A stretch of DNA of 64,000 nucleotides from JAUZRW01 sp034437755 (lineage in GTDB: Bacteria; Chloroflexota; Anaerolineae; Aggregatilineales; Phototrophicaceae): NCBI GenBank assembly GCA_034437755.1, contig DAOTTV010000078.1, positions 61,725 to 125,724 on the forward strand, in the 5' to 3' direction. A model generated the notes under the pieces. That model was not told the origin of the DNA. It saw only the letters and a list, made by a program, of their open reading frames with translations, and made no database searches. Made by a program: the position numbers and the translations under genes. Shown here piece after piece: positions 44,410 to 53,282 of the stretch (positions are counted from its first letter, which is position 1; each line of letters starts with the position of its first letter).

Positions 44410-44438
44410 TTGACGCTGTTATAAAGTCGGAGTATTAT
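44410..44438 (+). promoter_or_regulatory. promoter of tRNA-Val
   Basis: TTGACG (44410-44415), 17-base spacer, TATTAT (44433-44438), 12 bases before the tRNA. A near-ideal sigma-70 promoter. Confidence 0.7.
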
Positions 44439-44450
44439 TTTCTCAGTTGA

Positions 44451-44523
44451 GGGCGGTTAGCTCAATTGGCAGAGCATGTCGCTTACACCGACAGTGTTAT
44501 AGGTTCGAGTCCTATACTGCCCA
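44451..44523 (+). tRNA. tRNA-Val (TAC)
   Basis: 73 bases. Acceptor GGGCGGT/ACTGCCC with discriminator A, D-arm GCTC/GAGC, anticodon stem TGTCG/CGACA with loop CTTACAC (anticodon TAC), and T-arm ATAGG-TTCGAGT-CCTAT. No CCA is encoded. Confidence 0.95.
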
Positions 44524-44535
44524 CAAAAACAGACG

Positions 44536-44561
44536 AACACTCGCAGGCGCGAGTGTTTTTT
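44536..44561 (+). terminator. terminator of tRNA-Val
   Basis: Perfect 9-bp stem AACACTCGC / GCGAGTGTT with a 4-base loop, merging into a T-run to 44561. It lies 12 bases after the tRNA. Confidence 0.85.
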
Positions 44562-44620
44562 GATTCTGGTGGTTTTTTATATATCATGCCGTTATAATAT
44601 TCAAACTCATCATATACTGA

Positions 44621-44650
44621 TTGGCTAGATCAGCCATTATCGTTTACAAT
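44621..44650 (+). promoter_or_regulatory. promoter of the OmpR-type regulator with overlapping palindrome
   Basis: TTGGCT (44621-44626), 18-base spacer, TACAAT (44645-44650). The -35 is part of TGGCT-AGATC-AGCCA (44622-44636), an operator-like inverted repeat that could serve autoregulation. Confidence 0.5.
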
Positions 44651-44687
44651 GATGCATATTACGACTTAGTTGCATAGGCGTTTGATT

Positions 44688-45395
44688 ATGGTAACAGCCG
44701 TAGAAGATAAAGATTTGAATATTCTCATCGTTGAAGATGATGAAGATACTGCCGAGGTGGTCTGCACACTCTTGGAGGATGCCGGTTTCCAGACGGCGGC
44801 TGTCGATACGGGGAATGATGCGATCAGCAAAATCTCGAAGAAAGCGCCTGATCTGGTGCTTCTCGATTTAAACTTGCCCGACATCAACGGCATTGATGTT
44901 CTGCGGCATGTGCGTTCACATTCATCCTTACCCTTAATCGTCCTCAGTGGCTTCGGCAAAGACCGCGATCGGGTTGTCGCGCTCGAAGCAGGCGCGGATG
45001 ATTACATGGGCAAGCCCTTCTCGCCAGAGGAATTAGTCGCACGCGTCAAAGCCCTGTTACGACGTGTCGAATGGACACCCAAGCCCGAGACACACATCAA
45101 CGTTCGTGATCTTGAGCTAGATATGCCCCGCCGTCAGGCGACGATTCGCGGTCGCAAGCTCCATCTGACACCGATCGAATACGGCATCCTCGTGTTGCTG
45201 ATGCGTAATGCCGGCCATGTCGTCACCCATGCCGAGCTTCTGCGCGCGGTCTGGGGTGGGCAATACGAAGGTGATTTTTCGGTCTTGCGCGTCAATATCT
45301 CGCGCCTGCGCCAGAAGCTCGAAGAGAACCAGCGCCGCCCATCCTATATCGTGACCGCACCCGGACAGGGCTATTGGATGCCAACCAATCGCTAA
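44688..45395 (+). CDS. OmpR/PhoB-family response regulator
   Basis: 235 residues from the ATG at 44688. Receiver domain with acidic VEDDED, phosphoacceptor D60 (LLDLNLPD) and KPFS near 112. The C-terminal winged-helix domain runs from about 140 (LELDMPRRQATIRG, LTPIEYGILVLLM, VNISRLRQKLEE). It should bind DNA at direct repeats. No kinase is adjacent; the histidine kinases at 33.5 and 48.7 kb are candidates. Confidence 0.93.
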   Translation: MVTAVEDKDLNILIVEDDEDTAEVVCTLLEDAGFQTAAVDTGNDAISKISKKAPDLVLLDLNLPDINGIDVLRHVRSHSSLPLIVLSGFGKDRDRVVALEAGADDYMGKPFSPEELVARVKALLRRVEWTPKPETHINVRDLELDMPRRQATIRGRKLHLTPIEYGILVLLMRNAGHVVTHAELLRAVWGGQYEGDFSVLRVNISRLRQKLEENQRRPSYIVTAPGQGYWMPTNR

Positions 45396-45510
45396 CGGAT
45401 TATTCGCGCATTTCGTGCGTGTCTACTATCATACAGCAATAGTGATTGCCCGCTCATGAGCAGATTAAGGCGCAATCATTCTATTACATACCAATGTAGA
45501 TAGGCACGAG

Positions 45511-46263
45511 ATGGATAATGCATATCAAGTCTTAGCGTCCGTTCATGATGAATTAGGCATGGGTGATTATGGCGAGCGCATGACCCCCCAAATTTTCACG
45601 TTGGCACAACAAAATGGGTGGTTTGGTCGGCAAGTGATGGATTTAGGCTGTGGCACCGGCGCGAGCCTGACGTATCTCGCCCGCCACGGGTACATCAGCA
45701 CCGGTGTTGATTACACACCAGCCATGATTGAACTCGCCCAATCGACTGTCGATGAAAACCAAGCGAGCCTGACATGGGTCGAGCAAGATATTCGTCAGCT
45801 ACACGATGTCGATCAGCAGGATTTAGTGCTATCACTCGAGACGCTGTGTGAACTCAAAAGCCTGCGCGAGCTAGAGACAGTCTTCAAAGTTGTCTATCAA
45901 TACCTGCGGGCGGACAAGTGGTTCATCTTCAACTTGCACACCATCGAAGGGTTAATCCAACGCCACAACGCCGGCGATATGCTAATCCACGATGCACCTG
46001 ATCTGATGATTGTTGCCCGCAATAGCCACAGCTACGAAAAGCAAATCCAGCGCCGGACGTATACAATCTTCCGGCAAGGGACGGATGACCACTGGTCACG
46101 CCAGCGGGCGACGCGAGTGCTACGGGCGTATCCGATACAGGGGGTGACGACGCTCATCAAGCGATGCGGGTTCGAGGTTTTACACGTCTACAACGACGAT
46201 CTCGCCCTCTATAAACCCGACGAATCAACCAACAGGGTACTCATCATAGCGCAAAAAAGCTAA
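45511..46263 (+). CDS. class I SAM-dependent methyltransferase
   Basis: 250 residues with the SAM motif VMDLGCGTGASLTYLA (about 44-59), the acidic GVDYTPAMIELA and a later VEQDIRQL. The C-terminal part has an unrecognised, probably substrate-specific region. It begins ELGMGDYGERM, typical of small-molecule methyltransferases. Its neighbours give no hint about substrate. Confidence 0.85.
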   Translation: MDNAYQVLASVHDELGMGDYGERMTPQIFTLAQQNGWFGRQVMDLGCGTGASLTYLARHGYISTGVDYTPAMIELAQSTVDENQASLTWVEQDIRQLHDVDQQDLVLSLETLCELKSLRELETVFKVVYQYLRADKWFIFNLHTIEGLIQRHNAGDMLIHDAPDLMIVARNSHSYEKQIQRRTYTIFRQGTDDHWSRQRATRVLRAYPIQGVTTLIKRCGFEVLHVYNDDLALYKPDESTNRVLIIAQKS

Positions 46264-46337
46264 AATGCGTTCTGATTGGTTATTCATCAAAGTTATAGAT
46301 TCTTACAGCACAATCAGTTGTGATGACATACACTGAG

Positions 46338-46370
46338 TCCCGCAGGCGGGTATTGTTCGCTTGCGCGGGA
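46338..46370. other. intergenic stem-loop
   Basis: TCCCGC-AGGCG, 9-base loop, CGCTT-(2-base bulge)-GCGGGA, in the gap between the methyltransferase stop (46263) and the membrane protein (46406). It lacks a T-run, so it could be a weak terminator or a leader structure. Confidence 0.35.
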
Positions 46371-46405
46371 TTACACACCACCTTGTTGAGTAGTTAGGAT
46401 TAGTC

Positions 46406-47095
46406 ATGATCGCATCAAGTAACCCCACCCCTGAAAAACGCAAAAGCGGCGAGATTACTTTCCCCGTTGATGCTGAACACGCCGGCATCCGCGTGACGGG
46501 GTGTACATCATTCATCGCTATTTTCATCGCCAGCTTCTTGCTGATGACGATGCTCATCCAGAATATCGTCGTGCTAGCGGGCATTATCGGCGTTGTGATT
46601 GCCGGTGGCTCAGCCACGTTGATCGAACGGACGTTACGTGGGCGCTGGGCAAGTGGGCGCGAGTTACACGCCGACACCGACGCGATTCGTATCACTGATA
46701 AAGGCGAGACCGAGCGCAAGATCGACCCGAGTCTACAGGTTAATATGCTAGCGTGGCACTTCACGACTAAACGTGCTTCACGTGTGAAGAAAGGCTGGCA
46801 CGTCATCGGGCTGGCGCTAGAGCAAGATGGCGAATTCGTGCCGGCGTATACCTTTGCCGCGCCGGATACTTTCGATGCGTGGGAATACGCCGATCTCTTC
46901 ACGAAGTTGGCGAAAGACAAGAAGCGCAACGACGATAACAAATCCGTGATGAACATGCGTCATGCCGGTGAGCAACGTCGCCTGCGAGAAGCCGAGCAGG
47001 ATCGCGGTATTTTCGGCGCTGAGATGACATTCGAGCAATTCAACCGTTACATCCAATTTTTGCAAACACACTACCCTGATTGGATGAGCAAGTGA
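46406..47095 (+). CDS. two-helix membrane protein of unknown function
   Basis: 229 residues. A short cytoplasmic start is followed by two adjacent membrane helices (about residues 30-75: FIAIFIASFLLMTMLIQ, VVLAGIIGVVIAGG), then a soluble domain of about 150 residues ending in a highly charged stretch. I recognise no family. The next gene, a secreted protein, starts 3 bases after its stop, so the two are probably expressed together. Confidence 0.65.
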   Translation: MIASSNPTPEKRKSGEITFPVDAEHAGIRVTGCTSFIAIFIASFLLMTMLIQNIVVLAGIIGVVIAGGSATLIERTLRGRWASGRELHADTDAIRITDKGETERKIDPSLQVNMLAWHFTTKRASRVKKGWHVIGLALEQDGEFVPAYTFAAPDTFDAWEYADLFTKLAKDKKRNDDNKSVMNMRHAGEQRRLREAEQDRGIFGAEMTFEQFNRYIQFLQTHYPDWMSK

Positions 47096-47098
47096 CCG

Positions 47099-48616
47099 AT
47101 GCGCCGTCTGTTTCTGCTGTTGTGGTTGGGCTGTGTTTGTGCGTCGGGCTTCGTCGTCCAAACACAGGCGGACATCACCCGTAACGAACCGTTCGTCAGT
47201 CAGATCACCAGCGGTGATCAGCAACGGTATCGCTTCATCGCGCAGGATGGCGAAGTGCTATCGATTGTCGCACGGGCTATCGATGGCGACGTTGATCCGG
47301 TCATTGCGATTCTCGATCTGAACGATACCCGGCTCATGGACAACGATGATGTTGCTTACCCCGACCATACCGACGCTATCATCGAAGCCTTCACTGCGCC
47401 GTACACGGGCGCTTACACGCTGGTCGTCAGCGCGTACGGCGCGACTGCTGGCGCGGTTGAAGTCACGTTGCTCCAGGGATATAGCGAAACCGCCCTGCGC
47501 GACACGTTCGAGATGGCGGGGGCGTGGGCACTCGCTGATCTCGATACGCCGAATGCGCCCCAACTGAGCCACAGCGACGGACAACTGACCCTGGCACAGC
47601 GTGGGATCGCTCAACCGGCGCTGGCAATCGGCTTGCAAACCACCAGCGATGTCTACTACACCAGCACAACCATCACCGGCATTGACGGGGCGCAGGGGTG
47701 GCGTGTCGGGTTGGTCTTCGCTTATCAGGACGCACAGAATTACTATCAAGTGCTGGTCAACGATCAGGGGGCATGGCGTATGAGCGCAGTAATCGACGGT
47801 GAGAGTCGTCTCCTGCGCGATTGGACACCCCACCCCGCCATCCGCGCCGGACAGACCGCCTTCACGCTCGGCGTGCTGGTCAACGGCGCAGGGTTCGACG
47901 TTTTCTATAACAATCAGTACATCGGCAAAGAACGCGATAACGCGCTCACGGGTGGCATGGTCGGGCTGATGATCAACACAGCAAACGCGATCGGCAGTGA
48001 GGTAAGCGCCCGTTATGATCGCATCGTGGTGACGAGACCGGCGCGCATTGACGATGATTACATCTTCCCGTCGCAAATTCTGACATCGAATCCGAACGAC
48101 ATCATGCGCGAACTCGAACACCGCCTGCTCTTCCCGACGGGGGGCACGCTGATTTTCAACATTGGCGAGAGCTTCGTGCAGAACATCAGCGCGGGCATCA
48201 GTCGCTTCCCAGTCGGGAGTCAACGGGCGACGAATTTCGTCGTCGGCGCGGATGTATCGTGGCAACAGACGGGTGACACGCTCAACGGATGCGGGTTAGT
48301 CCTACGCGATGTCGGGCAGGAAGATGTCTATCTGCTAGTCTATGTCGATAGCGCCGGTGGCTATGGTATCAGCGCCCGCGAGAACGATCAATTCGTGGCG
48401 AATTACTTCAACACTCAGCTGGATCTCGGACAACCGCCCTACCGCTTAGTCGTCATTGCGGATGCGGGTCGCGTTCATTACTACATCAACGGTCAGCATG
48501 TTCATTCGCTAGCGTATGCCGTGCGCGATGGTGACATCGGGCAGGCGATCATCAATTATCAAGAGATGAGTACCACCTGTCAGTACAATAATTTGTGGTT
48601 ATGGCGGCTTGATTGA
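47099..48616 (+). CDS. secreted protein with PPC domain and jelly-roll-like repeats
   Basis: 505 residues. The signal peptide probably cleaves after VVQTQA; its two Cys do not form a standard lipobox. Residues about 28-125 match the bacterial pre-peptidase C-terminal (PPC) fold: QRYRFIAQDGEVLSIVARAI, DPVIAILD, GAYTLVVSAYG. Two concanavalin-like sandwich domains follow (about 140-310 and 345-505); both contain segments of the YQVLVNDQGAWRM / YLLVYVDSAGGYG type. No catalytic residues are evident, so it is probably a surface-binding protein. Confidence 0.75.
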   Translation: MRRLFLLLWLGCVCASGFVVQTQADITRNEPFVSQITSGDQQRYRFIAQDGEVLSIVARAIDGDVDPVIAILDLNDTRLMDNDDVAYPDHTDAIIEAFTAPYTGAYTLVVSAYGATAGAVEVTLLQGYSETALRDTFEMAGAWALADLDTPNAPQLSHSDGQLTLAQRGIAQPALAIGLQTTSDVYYTSTTITGIDGAQGWRVGLVFAYQDAQNYYQVLVNDQGAWRMSAVIDGESRLLRDWTPHPAIRAGQTAFTLGVLVNGAGFDVFYNNQYIGKERDNALTGGMVGLMINTANAIGSEVSARYDRIVVTRPARIDDDYIFPSQILTSNPNDIMRELEHRLLFPTGGTLIFNIGESFVQNISAGISRFPVGSQRATNFVVGADVSWQQTGDTLNGCGLVLRDVGQEDVYLLVYVDSAGGYGISARENDQFVANYFNTQLDLGQPPYRLVVIADAGRVHYYINGQHVHSLAYAVRDGDIGQAIINYQEMSTTCQYNNLWLWRLD

Positions 48617-48636
48617 CGGCGTTTCGCATATCTAAA

Positions 48637-48664
48637 TCTAACACTCTGCATGTTAGACTTTTTA
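48637..48664 (+). terminator. intrinsic terminator abutting the next start codon
   Basis: Perfect 7-bp stem TCTAACA / TGTTAGA with a 7-base loop, followed by CTTTTTAT. It ends one base before the proposed ATG of the histidine kinase, so it terminates the secreted-protein transcript or blocks read-through into the kinase. Confidence 0.65.
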
Positions 48665-48665
48665 T

Positions 48666-50249
48666 ATGTTAAGTTTGCCAGATTATCCAGTTCGACAACG
48701 AGACTTTCTGCTCGAGATTTCACGCGCTATCACTTCGCGGCTCGATACGGGCGAAGTTTTACGGCGCGTCTTACGTGCATCGGTGGTGATGACCGTCGGG
48801 CGCGTGGGGTTAATCGCCCTGCGTGACGAGAAAGACGATCAATTCTATGTGCGCGCCTTCACCGGCGTTCAACGCGAGGCCATCCCACAAATTGATGCGT
48901 ATCTCCATGAAATTATCGAGAGCGCGACCCCCGATAACTTTTACGAGTATCTGAATGCGAAGCTCAGCGAGATGGCAGTCGAGATTGACGACACCCTGCG
49001 ACAATCGGTCGCGATGCCTTTGATCTTCGATAAGAAGCCACTCGGTTTGCTGATCGTCTTTCGCTCATACGAAGCTGAGGTCACGCAGAACGACTTACAA
49101 ATCCTGCATAGCTTTGCCGATCAAGCGGCGATCGCTGTCCACAATGCCCAACTTTACGAGCGCATTGAAAACGAGCGCAAGCGGCTATCTGCCCTGTTGC
49201 AATATAGTGGCGATGGCGTGATGATTCTGGATGCACATCTGACTGTGCTACAGGTCAATAAAGCCTTTGAACATATGACAGCGTGGTCAGGCGAGGATGT
49301 CGTCGGGTGTCACGTCACGGATGTCATTCGCTGGGATGCGCTGGTGGGCGAAGATTTGCCAGATGCGATCGATGCAGGCTGGCCCCAACCGCAGACGGAC
49401 AATCGCTCCGACACGTTATACGTAGAAGGCGATCTCGCCCGTCGCGATGGTCTCGCCTTGAGCATCGGCATCACTTACGCGCCCCTATTCGACAATGACA
49501 GTCAGCTGGCGACGATCATCGCCAATATCCGCGACATCACCAACTTTCGTAAGGCGCAGGAGATGCAAAACGTCTTCATCTCGACCATCTCGCACGAACT
49601 GCGAACACCGGTCGCGCTCATCAAGGGCTATGCCAATACGCTCAACCGCGAGGATGCTAGGTGGGATGTCAACGTCGTGCGTAACAGCCTCGGCATTATT
49701 GAAGAAGAAGCCGACCGCTTGACAGTGTTGATTGACGATCTGTTGACGGCTAGCAAAATCCAAGCCGAGCGCGATGTTCAACTGGCGCTGGATGATGTCC
49801 GCCTCGATCAGATGGCGCAACAAGCGATTGAACGCTTTCGGACGCAATCGCCCAATCATCAGTTCGTCTTCAGCTTTGTCGATCACTTCCCGGCGATTGC
49901 TGGTGATGCTAAATTACTCCGGCAAGTGCTGGATAATCTGCTGACGAACGCGATCAAATACTCGCCCGAAGGTGGCACCGTCACCATTGGCGGGCGCTAT
50001 AACGAGCAGGATGTTAAAGTATTTGTGCGTGACGAAGGCGTTGGCATCAGCGAGGCAGAACAGGCGCACGTTTTCGACCGTTTCTATCGCGTCGATAATA
50101 ACTTGACGAGCAAGACCAAAGGCACCGGTCTCGGCTTATATCTGGTCAAGGCGATTATTGAAGCGCACGGCGGCGAGATACACGTCAAAAGTCAACCCTC
50201 GCATGGTTCTACATTCTATTTTAGCCTACCACGCGATGAACCCGCATAA
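48666..50249 (+). CDS. GAF-PAS sensor histidine kinase
   Basis: 527 residues, no membrane helix. GAF domain about 15-165 (MTVGRVGLIALRDEKDDQ), PAS domain about 175-290 (YSGDGVMILDAHLTVLQVN), HisKA with H310 in ISHELRTPVALIKGY, and HATPase with NAIKYSPEGG, DEGVGI and GTGLGLYLVKAI. No ribosome-binding site precedes the ATG, because a terminator hairpin occupies that place; a leaderless message or a start downstream is possible. It is followed after 23 bases by the CpXC protein. Confidence 0.9.
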   Translation: MLSLPDYPVRQRDFLLEISRAITSRLDTGEVLRRVLRASVVMTVGRVGLIALRDEKDDQFYVRAFTGVQREAIPQIDAYLHEIIESATPDNFYEYLNAKLSEMAVEIDDTLRQSVAMPLIFDKKPLGLLIVFRSYEAEVTQNDLQILHSFADQAAIAVHNAQLYERIENERKRLSALLQYSGDGVMILDAHLTVLQVNKAFEHMTAWSGEDVVGCHVTDVIRWDALVGEDLPDAIDAGWPQPQTDNRSDTLYVEGDLARRDGLALSIGITYAPLFDNDSQLATIIANIRDITNFRKAQEMQNVFISTISHELRTPVALIKGYANTLNREDARWDVNVVRNSLGIIEEEADRLTVLIDDLLTASKIQAERDVQLALDDVRLDQMAQQAIERFRTQSPNHQFVFSFVDHFPAIAGDAKLLRQVLDNLLTNAIKYSPEGGTVTIGGRYNEQDVKVFVRDEGVGISEAEQAHVFDRFYRVDNNLTSKTKGTGLGLYLVKAIIEAHGGEIHVKSQPSHGSTFYFSLPRDEPA

Positions 50250-50272
50250 TCAATCTAAATTTTGGAGATTCT

Positions 50273-51640
50273 ATGATACAACCGACCCAAAGCACGCTAC
50301 AATGCTCCAATTGTGGCACGCCTAACGCTGTCACTGTACGGCGTGTGATCGATGCTCAGCAAGACCCGCAGGGCAAAGCGTTATTGCTCAACGGGCAGGT
50401 CAATAGCTTTGCCTGCCAGAACTGCGGCATGAACAACAGCATTTCATCGCCCCTGCTCTACCATGATGCCGAGAAAGAATTGCTAATCGCCTTCGTGCCG
50501 ATGGACGTTGCCGCTAAGACCGGCACATCCCAGAACGAAGAACAGATCGTCGGTAGCCTGATGAACGAATTGACCGGACAACTGCCGAAAGAGCAATTCA
50601 AAGCCTATATGTTCAATCCCAAGCGCGCATTGACGCTACAGGGCTTGATTGAACAGGTGCTAGAGGCAGATGGCATCACGCAGGAGATGATCGCCGAACA
50701 GAAACAACGGGTCGCGCTCGTGCAAAAATTCGTCGAGGCACAATCGGAAGAAGCGGTGGTCGAGCTGGCGAAAGACCATGACGACCAACTGGACGAGGGC
50801 TTCTTCCAGACGCTTTCAATGATGGCACAACGCTTGATGCAACAGGGACAACAACAAGTCGCCGGTCATATGCTGGCGATTCAACAAGTGTTGGTCGAGC
50901 ATACGAGTTACGGTGCCGAACTATTGAAGACGCAGGAACGCCAGCAAGAACTCATCAACGAGATTGCGGATCGCATCGACACATTGGGCGATGAGGCCAG
51001 TCGCGATGATTTTATTGATCTCGCAGTTGAATTCGCCGATGATGAACAAAAGCTAGAAGCCCTCGCCGGTTTGATCCGTCCAGCGCTGACCGACGAATTC
51101 TTCAACCAGTTCAATCAGCGCATCAGCCAAGCGCCCGCCGATGAGCGCGAGACGCTGGAGAGCGCGCGCGATACTCTGCGTGACCTAACAGAGATGATCG
51201 ACCAGCAAACGCGCTCGATGGTGCAACAGAAGGCACAATTCTTACGCATGTTGATGACTAGCCACGATGCTGAGGCGATGATGCGCCAGAACGTCGAGAT
51301 AATCGACGATAACTTCATGACAGTGCTATCGATGAATATTCAGGAAGCGCAAAAACGCTCTGATGTGCAAACATCGGCTAAATTGCAAGAGATATACGAA
51401 GTCGCGGTGAGTTTATTGCGCGAGCAGATGACACCGGAGTTACGCTTCATCAATGAACTGCTCTCGTTTGAAGATGATGCACAGGTCAAAGCGCACATTG
51501 ACGCGAATATCGACCACTATGATAGCGACCTGCTACAGGTGTTCAGCGCGGTCGAGCAGATGTTAGCGCAACAGGGGCGCAATGACATCATCGATAAAAT
51601 GGCGTTCATTCGTGTCGCGCTGGAACAAGCCCTCAACTGA
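50273..51640 (+). CDS. CpXC-domain protein
   Basis: 455 residues. The N-terminal about 65 residues form a zinc-ribbon-like CpXC domain with CSNC and CQNC pairs. The remainder is long and alpha-helical, rich in Gln and acidic residues, and looks like an extended helical or coiled-coil scaffold. TTTTGGAGATTCT precedes the ATG. It shares a transcript with the GAF-PAS kinase and may sense or relay signals for it; that is inference. The family has no settled function. Confidence 0.75.
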   Translation: MIQPTQSTLQCSNCGTPNAVTVRRVIDAQQDPQGKALLLNGQVNSFACQNCGMNNSISSPLLYHDAEKELLIAFVPMDVAAKTGTSQNEEQIVGSLMNELTGQLPKEQFKAYMFNPKRALTLQGLIEQVLEADGITQEMIAEQKQRVALVQKFVEAQSEEAVVELAKDHDDQLDEGFFQTLSMMAQRLMQQGQQQVAGHMLAIQQVLVEHTSYGAELLKTQERQQELINEIADRIDTLGDEASRDDFIDLAVEFADDEQKLEALAGLIRPALTDEFFNQFNQRISQAPADERETLESARDTLRDLTEMIDQQTRSMVQQKAQFLRMLMTSHDAEAMMRQNVEIIDDNFMTVLSMNIQEAQKRSDVQTSAKLQEIYEVAVSLLREQMTPELRFINELLSFEDDAQVKAHIDANIDHYDSDLLQVFSAVEQMLAQQGRNDIIDKMAFIRVALEQALN

Positions 51641-51696
51641 CGCTTATCCTACGCCATTAGCATATTTAAACGAAAAACTCTGGTAAATTTTCAGAT

Positions 51697-51729
51697 TTAC
51701 GGTAGGCTTTAAGCCTACTGTAACTTTTT
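51697..51729 (+). terminator. terminator of the kinase/CpXC transcript
   Basis: TTAC-G-GTAGGC, loop TTTAA, GCCTAC-T-GTAA, then CTTTTTC. The stem has about 11 pairs including a G-T. It sits 56 bases after the CpXC stop and 33 bases before the next ATG. Confidence 0.6.
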
Positions 51730-51762
51730 CCGTTTGAATTGTGACAAGAGGTTGAGAACGGT

Positions 51763-53220
51763 ATGCAAGAAAAGACATGGCAAAGAAACGGCTTCATCGC
51801 TGTGGCATTATTGATGATTGGCATGATGCTCTCATTGACGATTGTGCCCGCTACTCCTGTCGCCGCGCAGAATGAGGAACCGACCCCGACACCGCGTGAT
51901 CCAGCTTGGCTCGGTTTTTCGACCGCACGCGAAGCCATCCAAGAAGAAGAAGGCGTTGATTTAAGCGTCGTGCGTAGTTGGGAATTTTGGCAGGATGATT
52001 GGAGCGTCGCTGAAGGCGCGCATCCGCAAAACGCCACCGGTATCGATAGCTGTGATACAGAAACCCTGATCCAGTTTGCACGACCAGTGTATTTCGGTTG
52101 GACGTATGTCATCACAGCGCTGAACGGTAACGTCTACGAAGCGCGGGTGAGCTTCGACCTGCAAGATGTCGTCTTATGCGATATTATGACCGAAATGTCA
52201 ACGCCGGCGGTTGCCACAGATGGCAGCGGTAACACGGCTGATACCGAAGATGCTGTTGTCCAAGCTGGCGCAAGCGGTGAGTTCGAACTTGGTGGTCACG
52301 CGACGGGTTTCTTCCCGGATGCGGTGCAGGCAATGCAACGCTCCAACATGACATGGGTCAAGATTCAAGTCCCGATGTATGCTGGCGTGCAATATGGCTA
52401 CGATCGCATCAACGAAGCAAAAGCCAACGGCTTCAAGATTCTGATCGGTCTGGTCGGCAATGAGGATGAGCTAGGGGCAGACTTTGAAGGGTATGTCGAT
52501 GGGCTGGCGACGTATGCCGGCGCAATGGCAGAAGCCGGCGCGGATGCTATCGAAGTGTGGAACGAGCCGAATCTCGGGCGTGAATGGCCGGAAGACCAGA
52601 TCAACGGCGCACGCTATACTGAGATGCTCTCAGTCGTCTACAACCGCATCAAAGAGCGTAACCCCAATACGATGGTGATTAGCGCGGCAATGGCCCCGAC
52701 CGGCGCATTCGGCGAAGCAGGATGTGGCAACCTCGGCTTCGAGAGTGGGTGTAATGATGATGTCTTCATGCAACAGATGGCGCAAGCCGGCGCGGCGAAT
52801 TATGCGGATTGCATCGGCGTACACTACAACGAAGGCATCGTCAGCCCGGGCACGTTCAGCGGTGATCCGCGTGGCGAATTCCCGACCTACTACTTCGGGT
52901 CGATGACCAGTCGCGTGGCGCAATACTTCCCGAATCGCCCCATTTGTTACACCGAGTTGGGCTACCTGTCTCCTGAAGGCATGGGCGCACCCCTCGCCGG
53001 TAACTTCGCGTGGGCGGCGGATACGAGCTTGGCTGAACATGCGGCATGGTTGGGCGAAGTTGTCGATCGCGCCCAACAACGCGGCGACATCCGTATGCTG
53101 ATCGTGTGGAATGTTGATTTCGATCGCTGGGATTCAGATCCGATGGGCGGTTATGCTATCCTGCGCCCCGATGGCAGTTGTCCGGCATGTGATACGCTAG
53201 CGAACGCCAGCAGGAACTAG
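51763..53220 (+). CDS. secreted TIM-barrel glycoside hydrolase (clan GH-A-like)
   Basis: 485 residues. The signal peptide ends near VAAQ, then a short PTPTPRDP linker. An unrecognised N-terminal segment (about 45-150) with GWTYVITALNGNVYEARVSF precedes a TIM barrel. Typical clan GH-A residues are present: acid/base E268 in WNEPN and nucleophile E398 in CYTELGY. Cys-rich loops (GCGNLGFESGCNDD) are present. Substrate is unknown, likely a beta-linked glycan. Terminators on both sides indicate a single-gene transcript. Confidence 0.8.
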   Translation: MQEKTWQRNGFIAVALLMIGMMLSLTIVPATPVAAQNEEPTPTPRDPAWLGFSTAREAIQEEEGVDLSVVRSWEFWQDDWSVAEGAHPQNATGIDSCDTETLIQFARPVYFGWTYVITALNGNVYEARVSFDLQDVVLCDIMTEMSTPAVATDGSGNTADTEDAVVQAGASGEFELGGHATGFFPDAVQAMQRSNMTWVKIQVPMYAGVQYGYDRINEAKANGFKILIGLVGNEDELGADFEGYVDGLATYAGAMAEAGADAIEVWNEPNLGREWPEDQINGARYTEMLSVVYNRIKERNPNTMVISAAMAPTGAFGEAGCGNLGFESGCNDDVFMQQMAQAGAANYADCIGVHYNEGIVSPGTFSGDPRGEFPTYYFGSMTSRVAQYFPNRPICYTELGYLSPEGMGAPLAGNFAWAADTSLAEHAAWLGEVVDRAQQRGDIRMLIVWNVDFDRWDSDPMGGYAILRPDGSCPACDTLANASRN

Positions 53221-53250
53221 CACAGCGGCGACGTGAATAAGCGAATGACA

Positions 53251-53279
53251 ATGAGGGCGAGGTTATCTCGCCCTTGTGT
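53251..53279. terminator. bidirectional terminator
   Basis: Perfect 8-bp stem AGGGCGAG / CTCGCCCT with loop GTTAT between the glycosidase stop (53220) and the convergent gene stop (53283). Confidence 0.6.
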
Positions 53280-53282
53280 CTG

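Noticed and set aside
47258..48265. 335-codon antisense ORF opposite the PPC protein
   Set aside because: The sense strand has a signal peptide and a recognised PPC domain; the antisense frame is an Asp/Arg/Val-rich shadow.
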